Positions 8,401-17,413 of a DNA stretch of 64,000 nt are shown one piece after another. The stretch covers positions 248,001 to 312,000 of the forward strand of contig NZ_FZNY01000005.1 in assembly GCF_900188275.1 (NCBI RefSeq), given 5' to 3'. Below the pieces are notes generated by a model, which saw only the letters and a program-made list of their open reading frames with translations, was not told the DNA's origin and did not search any database. Origin of the DNA: Dokdonia pacifica. Lineage in GTDB: Bacteria > Bacteroidota > Bacteroidia > Flavobacteriales > Flavobacteriaceae. Both the position numbers and the translations under genes were made by a program. Each line of letters opens with the position of its first letter. Position 1 is the first letter of the stretch.

Positions 8401-10074
8401 TAGATTAATTAAGCTCTGATAAGTTTGAGGATTTACACCCATATCGTCACTATAAGGAAATGAACGAATTCCATCACCATTGATTCCTTCTCCTACAAGA
8501 AACGTACCTACGCCTCTAGTCCCTGTCGCATTACTACTATTCATGGTATACATATATCCATAATAATCACTCCATCCTTCTCCTTGCTGCTCTTGATTAT
8601 TTAAAGCTCCAGAATTAGCAGCTCCACCTGTAAGACGTGTAGAAATACCATGAGCATATTCATGAACAATTACTAAATTATCATAGGCACCATCTTGATT
8701 TCCGCAAACAAACATTTGCATTCTCGGAGCACTTCCATCGGGTGGTGTTCCAAAATTTGCATTACAAGTTCCCGATCCATCTTGATTATCTCCTATGACA
8801 CTATCACCTCCAGCGCCTCCATTACCATAGTTGTTTTCTTGAAAGTTACCACTTGCTTCATCAAATCCATATTGATAGGTAATGTCATGAATAATATTTG
8901 ACCAATAAAATACATTTGTCACAGCAGCATCTAAAGATGGGTCTGCTGCAGAGTATCTAGGTATGGTTCTTCCTGATCCAGCGTCAAAAACGGTATCATC
9001 AAAAGCAAAGCTAAAATTGAGTCCAGCTCCACCATCAGCTCGAGAGTTTGCATCGACATTATTATCAGCATTTAAATCCAAGTGAGAATCAATATTATTT
9101 CCTCTAGTTGTTGTAAATTCTGATCCTACTACTCCATCAGTATCGTGCCATCCAAAAGGAGATGCTGTTGGGTCTTCAGGATCTGCTACTAATACTCTAT
9201 CTCCATAATAAGGACTTTCTATAGAAACTGGATATACTAAATACGAACCTACAAAAGCTTCTTCTTCTGAAATTTCCATCGCTTTTGTAGTTGAAGCATA
9301 TGTTTCTTCTTCACAAATCTCTTCTTTAAAAGCATTATGTGTATGCTCATTATGTGCATGATCCATATTACAGGATTGCGTAAAGTTATATTTGTCAATA
9401 ATAGTTCCTGTACTGGCATCTACTCTAAAATTCCACCAGTCTGAAGAATTCAATTCTTGAATAGAGATCTCCCATATCATTCTAATCCCATCATTAGGAA
9501 CTAAGTAATACATTTGTTTTGCTGGGATTTCTACTCCTGAGATTCCTCCTTTACTAAAAAGTTTAGAGTGATCCGTACTTTTTGAAGTTATTTCTGTAAG
9601 ATTTGTAACGTTCCCATAATTCATTTGATTTGCAATTGCTTGTATTGCATCTGAGGCAGAAAGCGAAGCTCCACTACTCTTTACTTGTGTATGTACACCA
9701 GAAATAACGTTTGTGTTTTCTTTTACAAATGTTCCATCACTAGCAATGTGTATACTAGATTCGGTTCCTTGTATTTCAATTCCATTAATTGCTTGTCTAT
9801 AATAGATATGATGAACACCACTAATGCGACTTACGTGTTCACTTGTGACTACGTAATCGGCATCTTGATCTGTAAGTTTTTGATCTTGTACTAGTAAAGA
9901 AAGAAAATCACGTACATCACGAGGGTTTTCTTTAGTTAGATCAGTACTACTTACCGTATTAATTGGTATTGAAACTCTTTGTTGGGTAGAAGGAATACTT
10001 CCTTTAGGTCTTTGTTGAGCAATAATTGAATTGCACAACAAAACCAGTCCTAAGACGTATAATTTTTTTTTCAT
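5431..10074 (-). CDS. Secreted M36 (fungalysin) zinc metalloprotease with T9SS sorting domain
   Basis: A 1547-residue exported protease. The signal peptide is MKKKLYVLGLVLLCNSIIAQ. Residues about 50-125 form an FTP/PepSY-type propeptide (GVHHIYYRQAINGIEIQGTESSIHI). The catalytic domain carries HEYAH at 471-475, with E499 in EGWSDYYGYM as the expected third zinc ligand. Beyond about residue 690 come PKD/HYR-like beta-sandwich repeats (TYTAIDCNGVMGSDTDTITV; VTVTDSDGNTDTCTTQVTV) and a long adhesin-like region. The last 75 residues are a type IX secretion sorting domain: ITLFPNPTSHIVTL ... LSTGIYFMQIVFEDQVIVKKLIVN. It likely digests extracellular protein. The gene stands alone, with a terminator right after it, and is divergent from the potassium channel gene. 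Confidence 0.95.
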   Translation of the reverse strand: MKKKLYVLGLVLLCNSIIAQQRPKGSIPSTQQRVSIPINTVSSTDLTKENPRDVRDFLSLLVQDQKLTDQDADYVVTSEHVSRISGVHHIYYRQAINGIEIQGTESSIHIASDGTFVKENTNVISGVHTQVKSSGASLSASDAIQAIANQMNYGNVTNLTEITSKSTDHSKLFSKGGISGVEIPAKQMYYLVPNDGIRMIWEISIQELNSSDWWNFRVDASTGTIIDKYNFTQSCNMDHAHNEHTHNAFKEEICEEETYASTTKAMEISEEEAFVGSYLVYPVSIESPYYGDRVLVADPEDPTASPFGWHDTDGVVGSEFTTTRGNNIDSHLDLNADNNVDANSRADGGAGLNFSFAFDDTVFDAGSGRTIPRYSAADPSLDAAVTNVFYWSNIIHDITYQYGFDEASGNFQENNYGNGGAGGDSVIGDNQDGSGTCNANFGTPPDGSAPRMQMFVCGNQDGAYDNLVIVHEYAHGISTRLTGGAANSGALNNQEQQGEGWSDYYGYMYTMNSSNATGTRGVGTFLVGEGINGDGIRSFPYSDDMGVNPQTYQSLINLGNGGGVAPHAVGEIWGTMLYDLTQALIAEYGFDPDLYNGTGGNNISLALVTEGLKLQPASPGFVDSRDAILLADQLIYNGNNQCLIWETFAARGLGFNATQGSSNLRADGTAGFLVPPITLDVSTSDLCRINGQETLSGGLVGGGTYSGPGVIDDGNGATFTFDPEVAGVGVHTITYTAIDCNGVMGSDTDTITVTEVLPELNPCLNTTIALGADGTALFDPSAPTNVTIVGGNNGSNAQGDSVFAITITEDVTITFDWDYTTADDPGFDSFGYVIDDLATYTQLTSDAIAAQSGSSSVSLTAGQIFGFTVRTDDNGFGAATAVITNVMPTFSGALDQSNWQELLFTSDGSATFGGRPVSLLNSCGTIETSLSKSVFTCLDIGTNMVTVTVTDSDGNTDTCTTQVTVTGSALNTTTFTAGSWDNNAPTGTSMAIIDDTYDTAVLGDINACSCQINATETVTVRAGDFMNIAGNITVNGTLIVENEGSVVQIDENAQTINNGSISVAKITPTIDDRNFVAMSSPVSAEARDRVYGNSRAVFSIIPSNFVPYAIDLVAFPEFADAENFLDDDNDYLLPVTGSTALPAAGIGQLVFPQPAPNVGDGSYTLTYTQDGMNPGTLNSGTITVPINYNGPATINNYNILGNPYASAIDVTAFINANDAVSAVYYWDHLTNPTSDLPGAGTSNFSMNDISVRNALMGVAAVNGGAPPSQFMASGQGFGIKAEQAEMINNTPVVFTNTMRVTGNNDGFRSNESEEPVSFEKLWLNLTTSAYEEAISQTGVGFTELATAGYDAGYDTKRLGTFLSLFTNLDGEYLAIQGREAFDNEMEIPVGFSTTVEEEATYTISIERFEGIHLETAPVYLVDNVLNTVTNLKETPYNFTAIKGIQPDRFIIVFKERDLLNTDDETVQENEITLFPNPTSHIVTLGYIGNKQLQEMIISNTNGQLVQKVALRDFNETKQLDIQKLSTGIYFMQIVFEDQVIVKKLIVN

Positions 10075-10393
10075 TTTTGAGGGGCTTTTAAGAAAAAAAT
10101 TTGTTTAATTTCCGCAAAATACACAAAATCAACGACAAAAAGCACTCTAGATGTTTTATTTTTTTAACAAATTATTCTAATTACCTACAAAACAAGGGTT
10201 AATGGTGTTGTTGTTTGTAAGAAATATACTTACAACAAAGATGGTTTTACAACAACTTCTTCTAGCATGAGCATAATTTGTTTAAAAAAAATCAAATCTT
10301 TAAAAAAGCCTCTTATCCGAGGATTAATTTGATTATTTCTAAATACAATGTTACATACTTTTTATACCTTCATACTATAAATAAAATCAACAC
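10075..10393. other. Divergent intergenic region with nested hairpins
   Basis: A 319-bp, very A/T-rich gap between the M36 protease and Kir channel genes. It must hold both promoters, but I could not place a full TTG-N20-TAnnTTTG pair. Two structures are visible: ttgtaag/cttacaa at 10215-10235, and a nested pair with outer arms aatcaaat (10290-10297) and atttgatt (10327-10334) around an inner cctc-ttatcc-gagg hairpin (10309-10322). Confidence 0.5.
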
Positions 10394-11350
10394 ATGAGTT
10401 CTGAAAAGACCAAAGAAAAATATACCAAGAAAAAATACAATGATCTTGGATTAGGTGTAAAAGAAACTTCTGGAGTATATCGTACCTTAAATAAAGATGG
10501 AACTTTTAATGTTCGGAAAACAAATGTTCCTTTTTTAGAACGAATTAATTTTTTTCATTCCCTAGTCTCCATGCCTTGGCCTCGGTTTCTAGGGCTTATT
10601 CTTATAGGTTATTTTGTCATAAACACCTTATTTGCATCTATTTATATGCTTATAGGTGTAGAGCACCTTACAGGAATGAAAAAAATAGATGCTCCTATGG
10701 AGCAATTTATGGAGGCATTTTTCTTTAGTGCTCAAACCATTACGACACTAGGATATGGACGTGTAGCGCCTGTAGGTCTTATGGCAAATATCGTAGCTGC
10801 CACTGAGTCTATGTTAGGGTTACTCACATTTGCACTAGCAACAGGAATGCTATATGGTCGTTTTTCAAAACCAAAGGCTACTGTAAAATATAGCGACCAT
10901 GGAGTAATGGCTCCTTATAGAGATATTAATGGTTTTATGTTTAGAGTGGTAAATGTAAAGGAGAACCAATTACTAGAAGTTGAAGTTAAAGTATCGCTCT
11001 CGCTAAAAAGAGAAAACTCAGATTTAAGAGATTTCTTTAGTCTAGATTTAGAACGTTCTAAAGTAGTGTTTTTACCTTCTGTATGGACAGTGGTACATCC
11101 TATAAGCAATAAGAGTCCTTTATATGAATTTACTCCTGAAGATCTTGAAGAAAAGGATGCAGAATTTATAGTAACCCTTAAAGCCTTTGATGAATCCTTT
11201 TCACAAACAGTCTATTCGCGCACTTCTTATAAACCTGCTGAAATTAAATGGGGGCAAAAATTTGTATATCTCGTTACTTTTGAAAGTGACAAGATTGCGA
11301 TTGATGTAGAACGTCTAGATGAAACGTATGATGCTGAATTAAATGTATAA
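10394..11350 (+). CDS. Inward-rectifier (Kir/KirBac-type) potassium channel
   Basis: A 318-residue channel subunit expected to form tetramers in the inner membrane. After a basic N-terminal tail there is a first membrane helix (residues about 64-86, FLGLILIGYFVINTLFASIYMLIG). A pore helix with the selectivity filter TITTLGYGR (115-123) follows, then a second membrane helix (about 130-152). The rest is a cytosolic immunoglobulin-like gating domain with KirBac features (MFRVVNVKENQLLEVEVKV; FFSLDLERSKVVFLPSVWTVVHPI). TLGYG marks potassium selectivity. The small PTH2-like gene follows after 30 nt. The family assignment is firm; physiological gating is not visible. Confidence 0.94.
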   Translation: MSSEKTKEKYTKKKYNDLGLGVKETSGVYRTLNKDGTFNVRKTNVPFLERINFFHSLVSMPWPRFLGLILIGYFVINTLFASIYMLIGVEHLTGMKKIDAPMEQFMEAFFFSAQTITTLGYGRVAPVGLMANIVAATESMLGLLTFALATGMLYGRFSKPKATVKYSDHGVMAPYRDINGFMFRVVNVKENQLLEVEVKVSLSLKRENSDLRDFFSLDLERSKVVFLPSVWTVVHPISNKSPLYEFTPEDLEEKDAEFIVTLKAFDESFSQTVYSRTSYKPAEIKWGQKFVYLVTFESDKIAIDVERLDETYDAELNV

Positions 11351-11380
11351 TCCTTTATATAAGCTAAAAACAACTTTATA

Positions 11381-11683
11381 ATGAAAATGTATATTCTTAT
11401 TAAAGATGATATTCCTGAAGGTTTTGCTATACTAGCAGCTGCCCATGCTGCTCTTGCTACCTATCTAAAGTATAAAGAAGATACTGATATGCAAACATGG
11501 ATATCTAGTACATTTTATAAGGTTGTCTGTAAAGTAAATGACAAAGAATTTCAAAAAGCAAAAGAATTTGAAAATCACGTAGTACTTACAGAATCTGCAT
11601 TAGATCATAAGGAAGTTGCTATTGCATTTAAACCTAGAGAAGAATGGCCAAAGCCTTTTAAATTTTACAAGCTGTATAGATAA
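11381..11683 (+). CDS. PTH2-like small protein
   Basis: A 100-residue protein starting MKMYILIKDDIPEGFAILAAAHAALATYLKY. This resembles the N-terminus of type II peptidyl-tRNA hydrolases (archaeal/eukaryotic PTH2: K-M-x-I-V-V-R-x-D ... Q-x-A-H-A-A-L), including the His-Ala-Ala-Leu segment. The central part (FYKVVCKVNDKEFQKAKEFENHVVLTES) also fits that alpha/beta fold. The C-terminus EEWPKPFKFYKLYR diverges from the hydrolases, so enzymatic activity is uncertain. Closeness to the channel gene (30 nt) suggests co-transcription without explaining a link. Confidence 0.62.
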   Translation: MKMYILIKDDIPEGFAILAAAHAALATYLKYKEDTDMQTWISSTFYKVVCKVNDKEFQKAKEFENHVVLTESALDHKEVAIAFKPREEWPKPFKFYKLYR

Positions 11684-11767
11684 GTACATAGGACAACATA
11701 TTTTTAACATAAATACTTTAGAATATCCGTATCTTTCTATCCATCATTTTAATTCTAAACCATTCCT

Positions 11768-13600
11768 ATGAAAAGATATAGTATCTTATCGCTACTTGCT
11801 ATTGTAATGGCAAGTTGTATAATTTCTTGTGCTCAAGATAAAGGGCCCAAAACCACTCCAATATTTGAAAATGGAGAAGCACAAATAGTCCCTGCCTTTG
11901 AAGATTCTGATAGTTGGATACGTCATGACCTATGGGTTGAAACCGATTTTAATACAGACGGTGATGACAAAATGGATCGCATGCATGTCGCTGTTACACG
12001 ACCTCAACAAACCGATACAGAAGGTTTAAAGCTTCCTGTTATTTATGTGAGCAGCCCATACTTTGCAGGAGTTGCCGCAGATACACCAAATTGGAATGTA
12101 GAGCATGAAATTGGCGAAACTGCAGAAGAGCGTTTACATCCAGAAGCAAAACGTACTGGAGAACGCCCTATTATTTCTAATTCTCATATCAAAACATGGG
12201 TACCAAGAGGGTATATTGTAGTACACTCTTCTTCTCCAGGAACTGGGCTTTCACAAGGAGCTCCTACCGTAGGGGGTCCTAATGAATCTTTAGCTCCAAA
12301 AGCGGTTATAGAATGGCTAACAGGAAAAAGAAAAGGATATACATCTCCAGATGGTACAGAAACGGTAGAAGCCTTTTGGTCTACTGGAAAAGTAGGAATG
12401 ACTGGAACATCTTATAATGGTACTATACCACTTGCTGCTGCAACTACTGGTGTAGAAGGATTAGAAGCAATTATTCCTATTGCACCAAACACATCTTACT
12501 ATCACTATTATCGCTCTAACGGGCTCGTGCGTTCTCCTGGCGGGTACCTAGGTGAAGATATTGATGTACTCTATGACTTTATACATAGCGGAGACGAAGC
12601 AAAACGTCCTTACAATAATAAAACAGTACGAGATACTGAAATGAAAAACGGTATGGATCGTGTAACAGGAGATTTTAATGACTTCTGGGCAGGTAGGGAT
12701 TACCTTACTCAAATGAAACCTATGAAAGCAGCTTTACTGATGTCACATGGTTTTAACGATTGGAACGTAATGCCAGAACATAGTTACCGTATTTATGCAC
12801 AAGCTAAAGCACAAGGCATTCCATCTCAGATTTTTTATCACCAAAATGGCCATGGAGGTCCGCCACCTTTAAAAATGCGTAACAGATGGTTTACACGATA
12901 TTTACATGGTATTGAAAATAGTGTAGAAAAGGATGCTCGTTCTTGGATTGTACGTGAAGATGATAAAAGAGATCAACCTACTTCCTATGAAGATTATCCA
13001 AATCCTGAAGCATCAAATGTTACCTTATTCCCAAGTAAAGATGATTCCAGAAAAGGACTTTTGAGTACATCTGAAAATACTAATGAAGTACCCGCGTCAT
13101 TCAAAGATGACTATACCATAAAAGGGGCAGATCATGCGCAAGCAGAAGATTCAAAACATCGTTTATTATATGTAACACCAGAGTTAACTCAAGATGTACA
13201 TATTTCAGGTGTGCCAAAAGTAACCATACGTATCGCGAGTAGTAAACCTGCAGCAAACTTATCTGTATGGCTAGTATCGTTACCTTGGAATGAAGGTGAT
13301 AAAATAAAGATTACTGATAACATTATTACACGCGGATGGGCAGATCCTCAAAATCATAGCTCGATACGTCAAGGAGAGCCTTTAGTTGCAAAGACTTTTT
13401 ACGATGTCACTTTTGATCTCATGCCAGACGATCAGGTGATTCCTAAAGGACAGCAAATAGGATTGATGGTTTTCTCTAGTGATAATGAGTTTACTTTACA
13501 CCCAAAACCAGGTACAGAGCTTACATTAGATCTTAAAGGAACGACACTTTCTCTCCCAGTGGTGGGTGGTGAGGACGCTTTCGCGAAAGCAATAAAATAA
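11768..13600 (+). CDS. S15 / CocE-NonD family peptidase (X-Pro dipeptidyl-peptidase-like), lipoprotein
   Basis: A 610-residue exported serine hydrolase. The N-terminus MKRYSILSLLAIVMASCIISCAQ is a signal with a probable lipobox ending at a cysteine. The catalytic serine lies in GMTGTSYNG (S215). The probable acid is in HGFNDWNVMPEHSY and the histidine in NGHGGPPP. The C-terminal third is the beta-sandwich of the X-Pro dipeptidyl-peptidase family (VPKVTIRIASSKPAANLSVWLV; DVTFDLMPDDQVIPKGQQIGLMVFSSD). Such enzymes cleave X-Pro dipeptides or small esters. The last codons include palindrome copy 4, so the protein ends DAFAKAIK. A strong terminator follows. Confidence 0.92.
   Translation: MKRYSILSLLAIVMASCIISCAQDKGPKTTPIFENGEAQIVPAFEDSDSWIRHDLWVETDFNTDGDDKMDRMHVAVTRPQQTDTEGLKLPVIYVSSPYFAGVAADTPNWNVEHEIGETAEERLHPEAKRTGERPIISNSHIKTWVPRGYIVVHSSSPGTGLSQGAPTVGGPNESLAPKAVIEWLTGKRKGYTSPDGTETVEAFWSTGKVGMTGTSYNGTIPLAAATTGVEGLEAIIPIAPNTSYYHYYRSNGLVRSPGGYLGEDIDVLYDFIHSGDEAKRPYNNKTVRDTEMKNGMDRVTGDFNDFWAGRDYLTQMKPMKAALLMSHGFNDWNVMPEHSYRIYAQAKAQGIPSQIFYHQNGHGGPPPLKMRNRWFTRYLHGIENSVEKDARSWIVREDDKRDQPTSYEDYPNPEASNVTLFPSKDDSRKGLLSTSENTNEVPASFKDDYTIKGADHAQAEDSKHRLLYVTPELTQDVHISGVPKVTIRIASSKPAANLSVWLVSLPWNEGDKIKITDNIITRGWADPQNHSSIRQGEPLVAKTFYDVTFDLMPDDQVIPKGQQIGLMVFSSDNEFTLHPKPGTELTLDLKGTTLSLPVVGGEDAFAKAIK
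13577..13590. repeat. Palindrome copy 4 (end of S15 peptidase gene)
   Basis: gctttcgcgaaagc, in frame as AFAKA, ten bases before the end of the stop codon at 13600. Confidence 0.96.
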
Positions 13601-13618
13601 ACAACCCAATACATCTAG

Positions 13619-13648
13619 AAAAAAGGCACTCATAAGGGTGCCTTTTTT
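13619..13648 (+). terminator. Rho-independent terminator
   Basis: aaaaaaggcac ... gtgcctttttt, an 11-bp stem with an 8-nt loop ending in six T, 19 nt after the S15 peptidase stop. Confidence 0.9.
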
Positions 13649-13719
13649 ATGTATATACCCATTCAACTGTAACAGTTATATAGAAATAGCATCTTTAATA
13701 GTATACAGTAACTATCGCT

Positions 13720-15243
13720 ATGAAACTAACCTTACTTTTTTTCTTTATATCTACATTATCACATACATTACACAGCCAAACTTCGTTACAAGATTTACAA
13801 TTAGAAAACGGAAACTATACGGTAGGTTTTAAACACTATACTGCTGTAGACAGTACACGTACATACACGCCAAAATCTGATATAAATACAACAACGGTAT
13901 TTAGACCCATTCCAATAAGCATATGGTATCCATCTGATGCAATTACTAAAAATGAGCAATCGCTAGCTATTTTAAATTATATGGAAGTTTTAAAAGAAGA
14001 AGAAGAATGGGAGCATCTACCCAATTATTTTCTTTTAGATTGGTTTTATTACAAAAACACACCCACAAATCAAGCACACCTCAAAGAAAAAACAGCTGCA
14101 TTTAAAGAAATACCTTTTGCAAAAGGCACATTTCCAGTCATTATATATGCGCCTAGTTTTCAAGCATCTTCTATAGAAAATTTTGCGCTTTGCGAACTCT
14201 TAGCGAGTCATGGATATATTGTGATAGCAAGTCCAAGTAGAGGGACTACTTCAAAACGGTTTCAAAAACTAGAATTAGCCATAGAAACGCAAGCAAGAGA
14301 TCTTGAGTTTCTAATTAAAGAAATATCACAGTATCCTATCTCAGATACAAATCGTATCGCAACTATGGGATTTAGTCTTGGAGGATTATCCAATGTACTT
14401 ATGCAAATGCGCAATACAACCATAAAAGCCAATATGAGTTTGGATGGTACTATACGATATCGTCCAGATATTATTAAAAAATCACCTTTTTATGATATCA
14501 AGAAAGTATCAGTTCCTTTTATGCATTTAGCACAAAAAGAAATTCCTAAAAATGTTATGCAAGAAAGAAACATGCCTGATTCTTTAAATACTCATTTCAC
14601 ATTTTATGATGATTTAATAGCTAGCGATGCATATAAAATACGCTTACACGATCTATCACATTCATACTTCAGTACATTGGGCGTCCTTTTTCAAGAACGA
14701 GACCCAAAACAAGATAAAAGCGATCCAGAAATTATGGCTTCTTATAAAATTGCTACGTCCTATAGTTTACATTTTTTTAATGCATATCTCAAAGATGATA
14801 CTACCTCTCTAGCCTTTGTAACAAACACCCCAAAAGAAAATCAGATTTCAGATAAGCTTATTACTATTGACTCAAAAAAGGCCAAAAAATCATTGTTTTC
14901 ATTTTATGATTTTTTAGAACAAGCTAAACAACAGCGCTATAAAAATATAGATAGGCTTTATGTTGAATTAAAAAACAAATATCCTACACTTGAGATTCCA
15001 GAAGGGGTACTTAACACCTTAGGATTACAACTTATTTTTGATCCTTCAAAAGCAACTGAAGGTATTGCTGTTTTTAAATTTGCACTCCTACAGTATCCTA
15101 CATCTGCAAACCTATATGATAGCCTAGCCGAAGGGTATTTATATCTAGGAGATATAGAGAATGCGAAAATGAATTTTAAAGAATCATTGGTCTTAAACCC
15201 TAAAAATCAAAATGCAATCACTAGACTTCAACAGTTAGAATAG
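13720..15243 (+). CDS. Exported alpha/beta hydrolase with C-terminal TPR
   Basis: A 507-residue protein with a signal peptide (MKLTLLFFFISTLSHTLHSQ). The middle is an alpha/beta hydrolase resembling platelet-activating-factor acetylhydrolase/dienelactone hydrolase types. FPVIIYAPSFQASSIENFALCELLASHGYIV is the early strand region, the nucleophile elbow is GFSLGG (S219), and the likely histidine is in LHDLSHSYFS. The last 60-70 residues form a tetratricopeptide-like repeat (NLYDSLAEGYLYLGDIENAKMNFKESLVLNPKN). The substrate is unknown. It has its own upstream region after the terminator at 13648. Confidence 0.83.
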   Translation: MKLTLLFFFISTLSHTLHSQTSLQDLQLENGNYTVGFKHYTAVDSTRTYTPKSDINTTTVFRPIPISIWYPSDAITKNEQSLAILNYMEVLKEEEEWEHLPNYFLLDWFYYKNTPTNQAHLKEKTAAFKEIPFAKGTFPVIIYAPSFQASSIENFALCELLASHGYIVIASPSRGTTSKRFQKLELAIETQARDLEFLIKEISQYPISDTNRIATMGFSLGGLSNVLMQMRNTTIKANMSLDGTIRYRPDIIKKSPFYDIKKVSVPFMHLAQKEIPKNVMQERNMPDSLNTHFTFYDDLIASDAYKIRLHDLSHSYFSTLGVLFQERDPKQDKSDPEIMASYKIATSYSLHFFNAYLKDDTTSLAFVTNTPKENQISDKLITIDSKKAKKSLFSFYDFLEQAKQQRYKNIDRLYVELKNKYPTLEIPEGVLNTLGLQLIFDPSKATEGIAVFKFALLQYPTSANLYDSLAEGYLYLGDIENAKMNFKESLVLNPKNQNAITRLQQLE

Positions 15244-15342
15244 TAGTGTTTATAGGTAATTAACAAGATTTTATCGCAGCTTTAACGTAATCTTTTGACA
15301 TGCAACTTCTATATTGTACGCAACTAATTAACATATATCATC

Positions 15343-15990
15343 ATGAATACAATAGTACCAGATTACAGTCGTCGTGACTTTTTAAAGAAATCTTCATTTG
15401 CTGCAGCAGGAACATTAAGCTTAGTTTCTATACCTATGATGGGAGCTTCTTATACGCCAGTACAAGACGAGCTTAATATTGTAGGTCCTAAAACGGGATA
15501 TTCTCCACAAATAGGAACACTCGTTTCTATGATGAACTGGATGCGTAATGTTGTAGAGGGACAAGTAAGAGGTCTTGAACAAGAACAGCTAGATTTTTTA
15601 ATAGATGACAAAGCCAATACCGTAGGTGCTATGTTAATGCATCTAGCCGCAACCGAGCGCTTTTACCAAATCCATACTTTTGAAGGAAAAAATTGGGGAG
15701 ATTGGTCTCGAGAAGACAGTAAACGTTGGAGTACTGCCTCTGGGTTAGGGAACGATGCCCGCAAAAAAATAAAAGGAAATGATCTTCCCTATTACTTAGA
15801 TACGCTTAATGAGGTACGTGCTCATACATTAAATGAATTGAAAAAACGGGATGATGATTGGTTACTTAAAGTTGACAATAATTGGCCTTGGGGACCGACC
15901 AATGCTTATTGTAAATGGTTTCACGTCGTAGAACATGAATCTAATCATAACGGACAAATTAAGTTTATTAAAGCAAGGATGCCTTCCTAA
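15343..15990 (+). CDS. DinB superfamily protein with Tat-type signal
   Basis: A 215-residue protein. The N-terminus carries SRRDFLKKSSFAAAGTLSLVS, a twin-arginine export signal. The mature part is a four-helix DinB-like bundle. Candidate metal-binding histidines are in AMLMHLAATERFYQIHTF and in the C-terminal WFHVVEHESNHNGQIKFIK, where HxxEHExxHxGQ is the classic DinB ending. Members include thiol transferases and proteins of unknown function. No enzymatic role can be assigned from sequence alone. Export through Tat fits a metalloprotein folded before transport. Confidence 0.85.
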   Translation: MNTIVPDYSRRDFLKKSSFAAAGTLSLVSIPMMGASYTPVQDELNIVGPKTGYSPQIGTLVSMMNWMRNVVEGQVRGLEQEQLDFLIDDKANTVGAMLMHLAATERFYQIHTFEGKNWGDWSREDSKRWSTASGLGNDARKKIKGNDLPYYLDTLNEVRAHTLNELKKRDDDWLLKVDNNWPWGPTNAYCKWFHVVEHESNHNGQIKFIKARMPS

Positions 15991-16083
15991 GAACCAATAT
16001 TATAATCATTTATCACAAAATAAATAAGGTGTTGAGTTGAGTATTTCAAATAATTTCTGGTTATTGCCATAAATTTAAAAGCG

Positions 16084-16962
16084 ATGTTCCAAATGCGTTT
16101 ATGCCTTCTAGTATTATTTATAACTCAACCTATCTTTTCACAATCCATTACTCCAGAAGAAGTCATGGGGGCTTGGAAGGTAAATGCAGTATCCATAGCT
16201 CAAAATACAGATGCGCTACCTGAAAAGGTAAGAGAACTAAAAAAAGTTTTTGAAGGGGCTATTTTCAATTTTCAAGGGAATGGAGTTTTTGAAATAGAAT
16301 TACAAAATAAAAGTAGTCAAATAGCCTCTATATTTAAGGAATTTACGGGAACGAATTGGATACTTAAAAACAATAGCATCCACATAGGATATGAAGCCGA
16401 TATCTATAGCTATATGCGAATTCAAATAGAAAAAGGAGCTAAAACACTTTTCAAACTTCCTATGATACAATTGGAAGTCACAAAAACAAAAGATGCAAAA
16501 CCTAAAAAGTTTAAAAAACTAAAAAGTAAATATCCAAAAACAAGAGTTCTTAATTCTCTTAAAAAACCAGTATTCAAAACAAAAGAGTTTGATGAAGGTA
16601 CAGTAATACCCTATTCAGAAGTACAGACGCCTCCTGTAATAGGTGATTGTGAAATTACAGCTGATATTGAAGAGATGAAAAAGTGTACATCACAAAAAGT
16701 ATCTCGTTTTCTAAATAGAAAATTTAATACAGAGATAGCTAATGACATCAATTTTTCAGGAACAGCCGTCACTAAAATAAGATTTATTATTGATGTAGAT
16801 GGCTCCGTTTATAATATTAGTGCAACCTCTACACAACCTGAATTTGCCGAGGAAGGGAAAAGAGTTATTGGTTTATTACCTAATTTCACACCTGGACAAC
16901 ACAATGGAAAACCCGTTGCAGTCTCATATGTATTACCTATGACATTTAAAGTAGTAGAATAA
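16084..16962 (+). CDS. Exported protein with TonB C-terminal-like domain
   Basis: A 292-residue protein with signal peptide MFQMRLCLLVLFITQPIFSQ. Residues about 22-130 look like a lipocalin-type domain (EEVMGAWKVNAVSIAQN; FEGAIFNFQGNGVFEIELQ). The C-terminal 80 residues (TAVTKIRFIIDVDGSVYNISATS ... GQHNGKPVAVSYVLPMTFKVVE) match the TonB C-terminal fold commonly found in Bacteroidota periplasmic proteins. There is no N-terminal TonB membrane anchor or proline-rich linker, so it is not a classical TonB. The next gene begins 4 nt later. Confidence 0.75.
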   Translation: MFQMRLCLLVLFITQPIFSQSITPEEVMGAWKVNAVSIAQNTDALPEKVRELKKVFEGAIFNFQGNGVFEIELQNKSSQIASIFKEFTGTNWILKNNSIHIGYEADIYSYMRIQIEKGAKTLFKLPMIQLEVTKTKDAKPKKFKKLKSKYPKTRVLNSLKKPVFKTKEFDEGTVIPYSEVQTPPVIGDCEITADIEEMKKCTSQKVSRFLNRKFNTEIANDINFSGTAVTKIRFIIDVDGSVYNISATSTQPEFAEEGKRVIGLLPNFTPGQHNGKPVAVSYVLPMTFKVVE

Positions 16963-16966
16963 ACAT

Positions 16967-17305
16967 ATGACTCCCTTAGCAATTATTCAAAAACAACTAG
17001 ACGCCTATAACAATAGAGATATAGAGACCTTTGTTTCTTGTCATGCTCCAGAGGCACAATTATATTCTTTTTCTGAAACAGTACCTTTTGCAAAAGGACA
17101 AGAACAAATAAGAGCTATCTACTCAGAGATATTTGAAAATTCACCTAATTTACACTCAAAACTTATTCATCGAATTGTCATAGGTAATAAAGTAATAGAC
17201 CATGAAGAAATAACCGGTCGAAAAGGAACTGATATACTAGAATTTATAGCTATATATGAGGTGAATGATACTTCTATAGTTAAAGCGCATTTTATACGTA
17301 AGTAA
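16967..17305 (+). CDS. SnoaL-like / NTF2-fold protein
   Basis: A 112-residue soluble protein. IIQKQLDAYNNRDIETFVSCHAPEAQLYSF and AKGQEQIRAIYSEIFENSPNLHSKLIHRIVIGNKVIDHEEITGRKG match the cone-shaped NTF2/SnoaL-like fold of small ligand-binding or isomerase-like proteins. It starts 4 nt after the preceding gene and is very likely co-translated with it. No catalytic residues can be assigned. Confidence 0.82.
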   Translation: MTPLAIIQKQLDAYNNRDIETFVSCHAPEAQLYSFSETVPFAKGQEQIRAIYSEIFENSPNLHSKLIHRIVIGNKVIDHEEITGRKGTDILEFIAIYEVNDTSIVKAHFIRK

Positions 17306-17413
17306 ACTACATTTATAATTACGATATAGCCTGACTATATATTATAATTTGCTTATTACAAATAGATACTCAAAACTTTAGTATATTTAAATTTGATTTT
17401 ATGGATTATTAAT

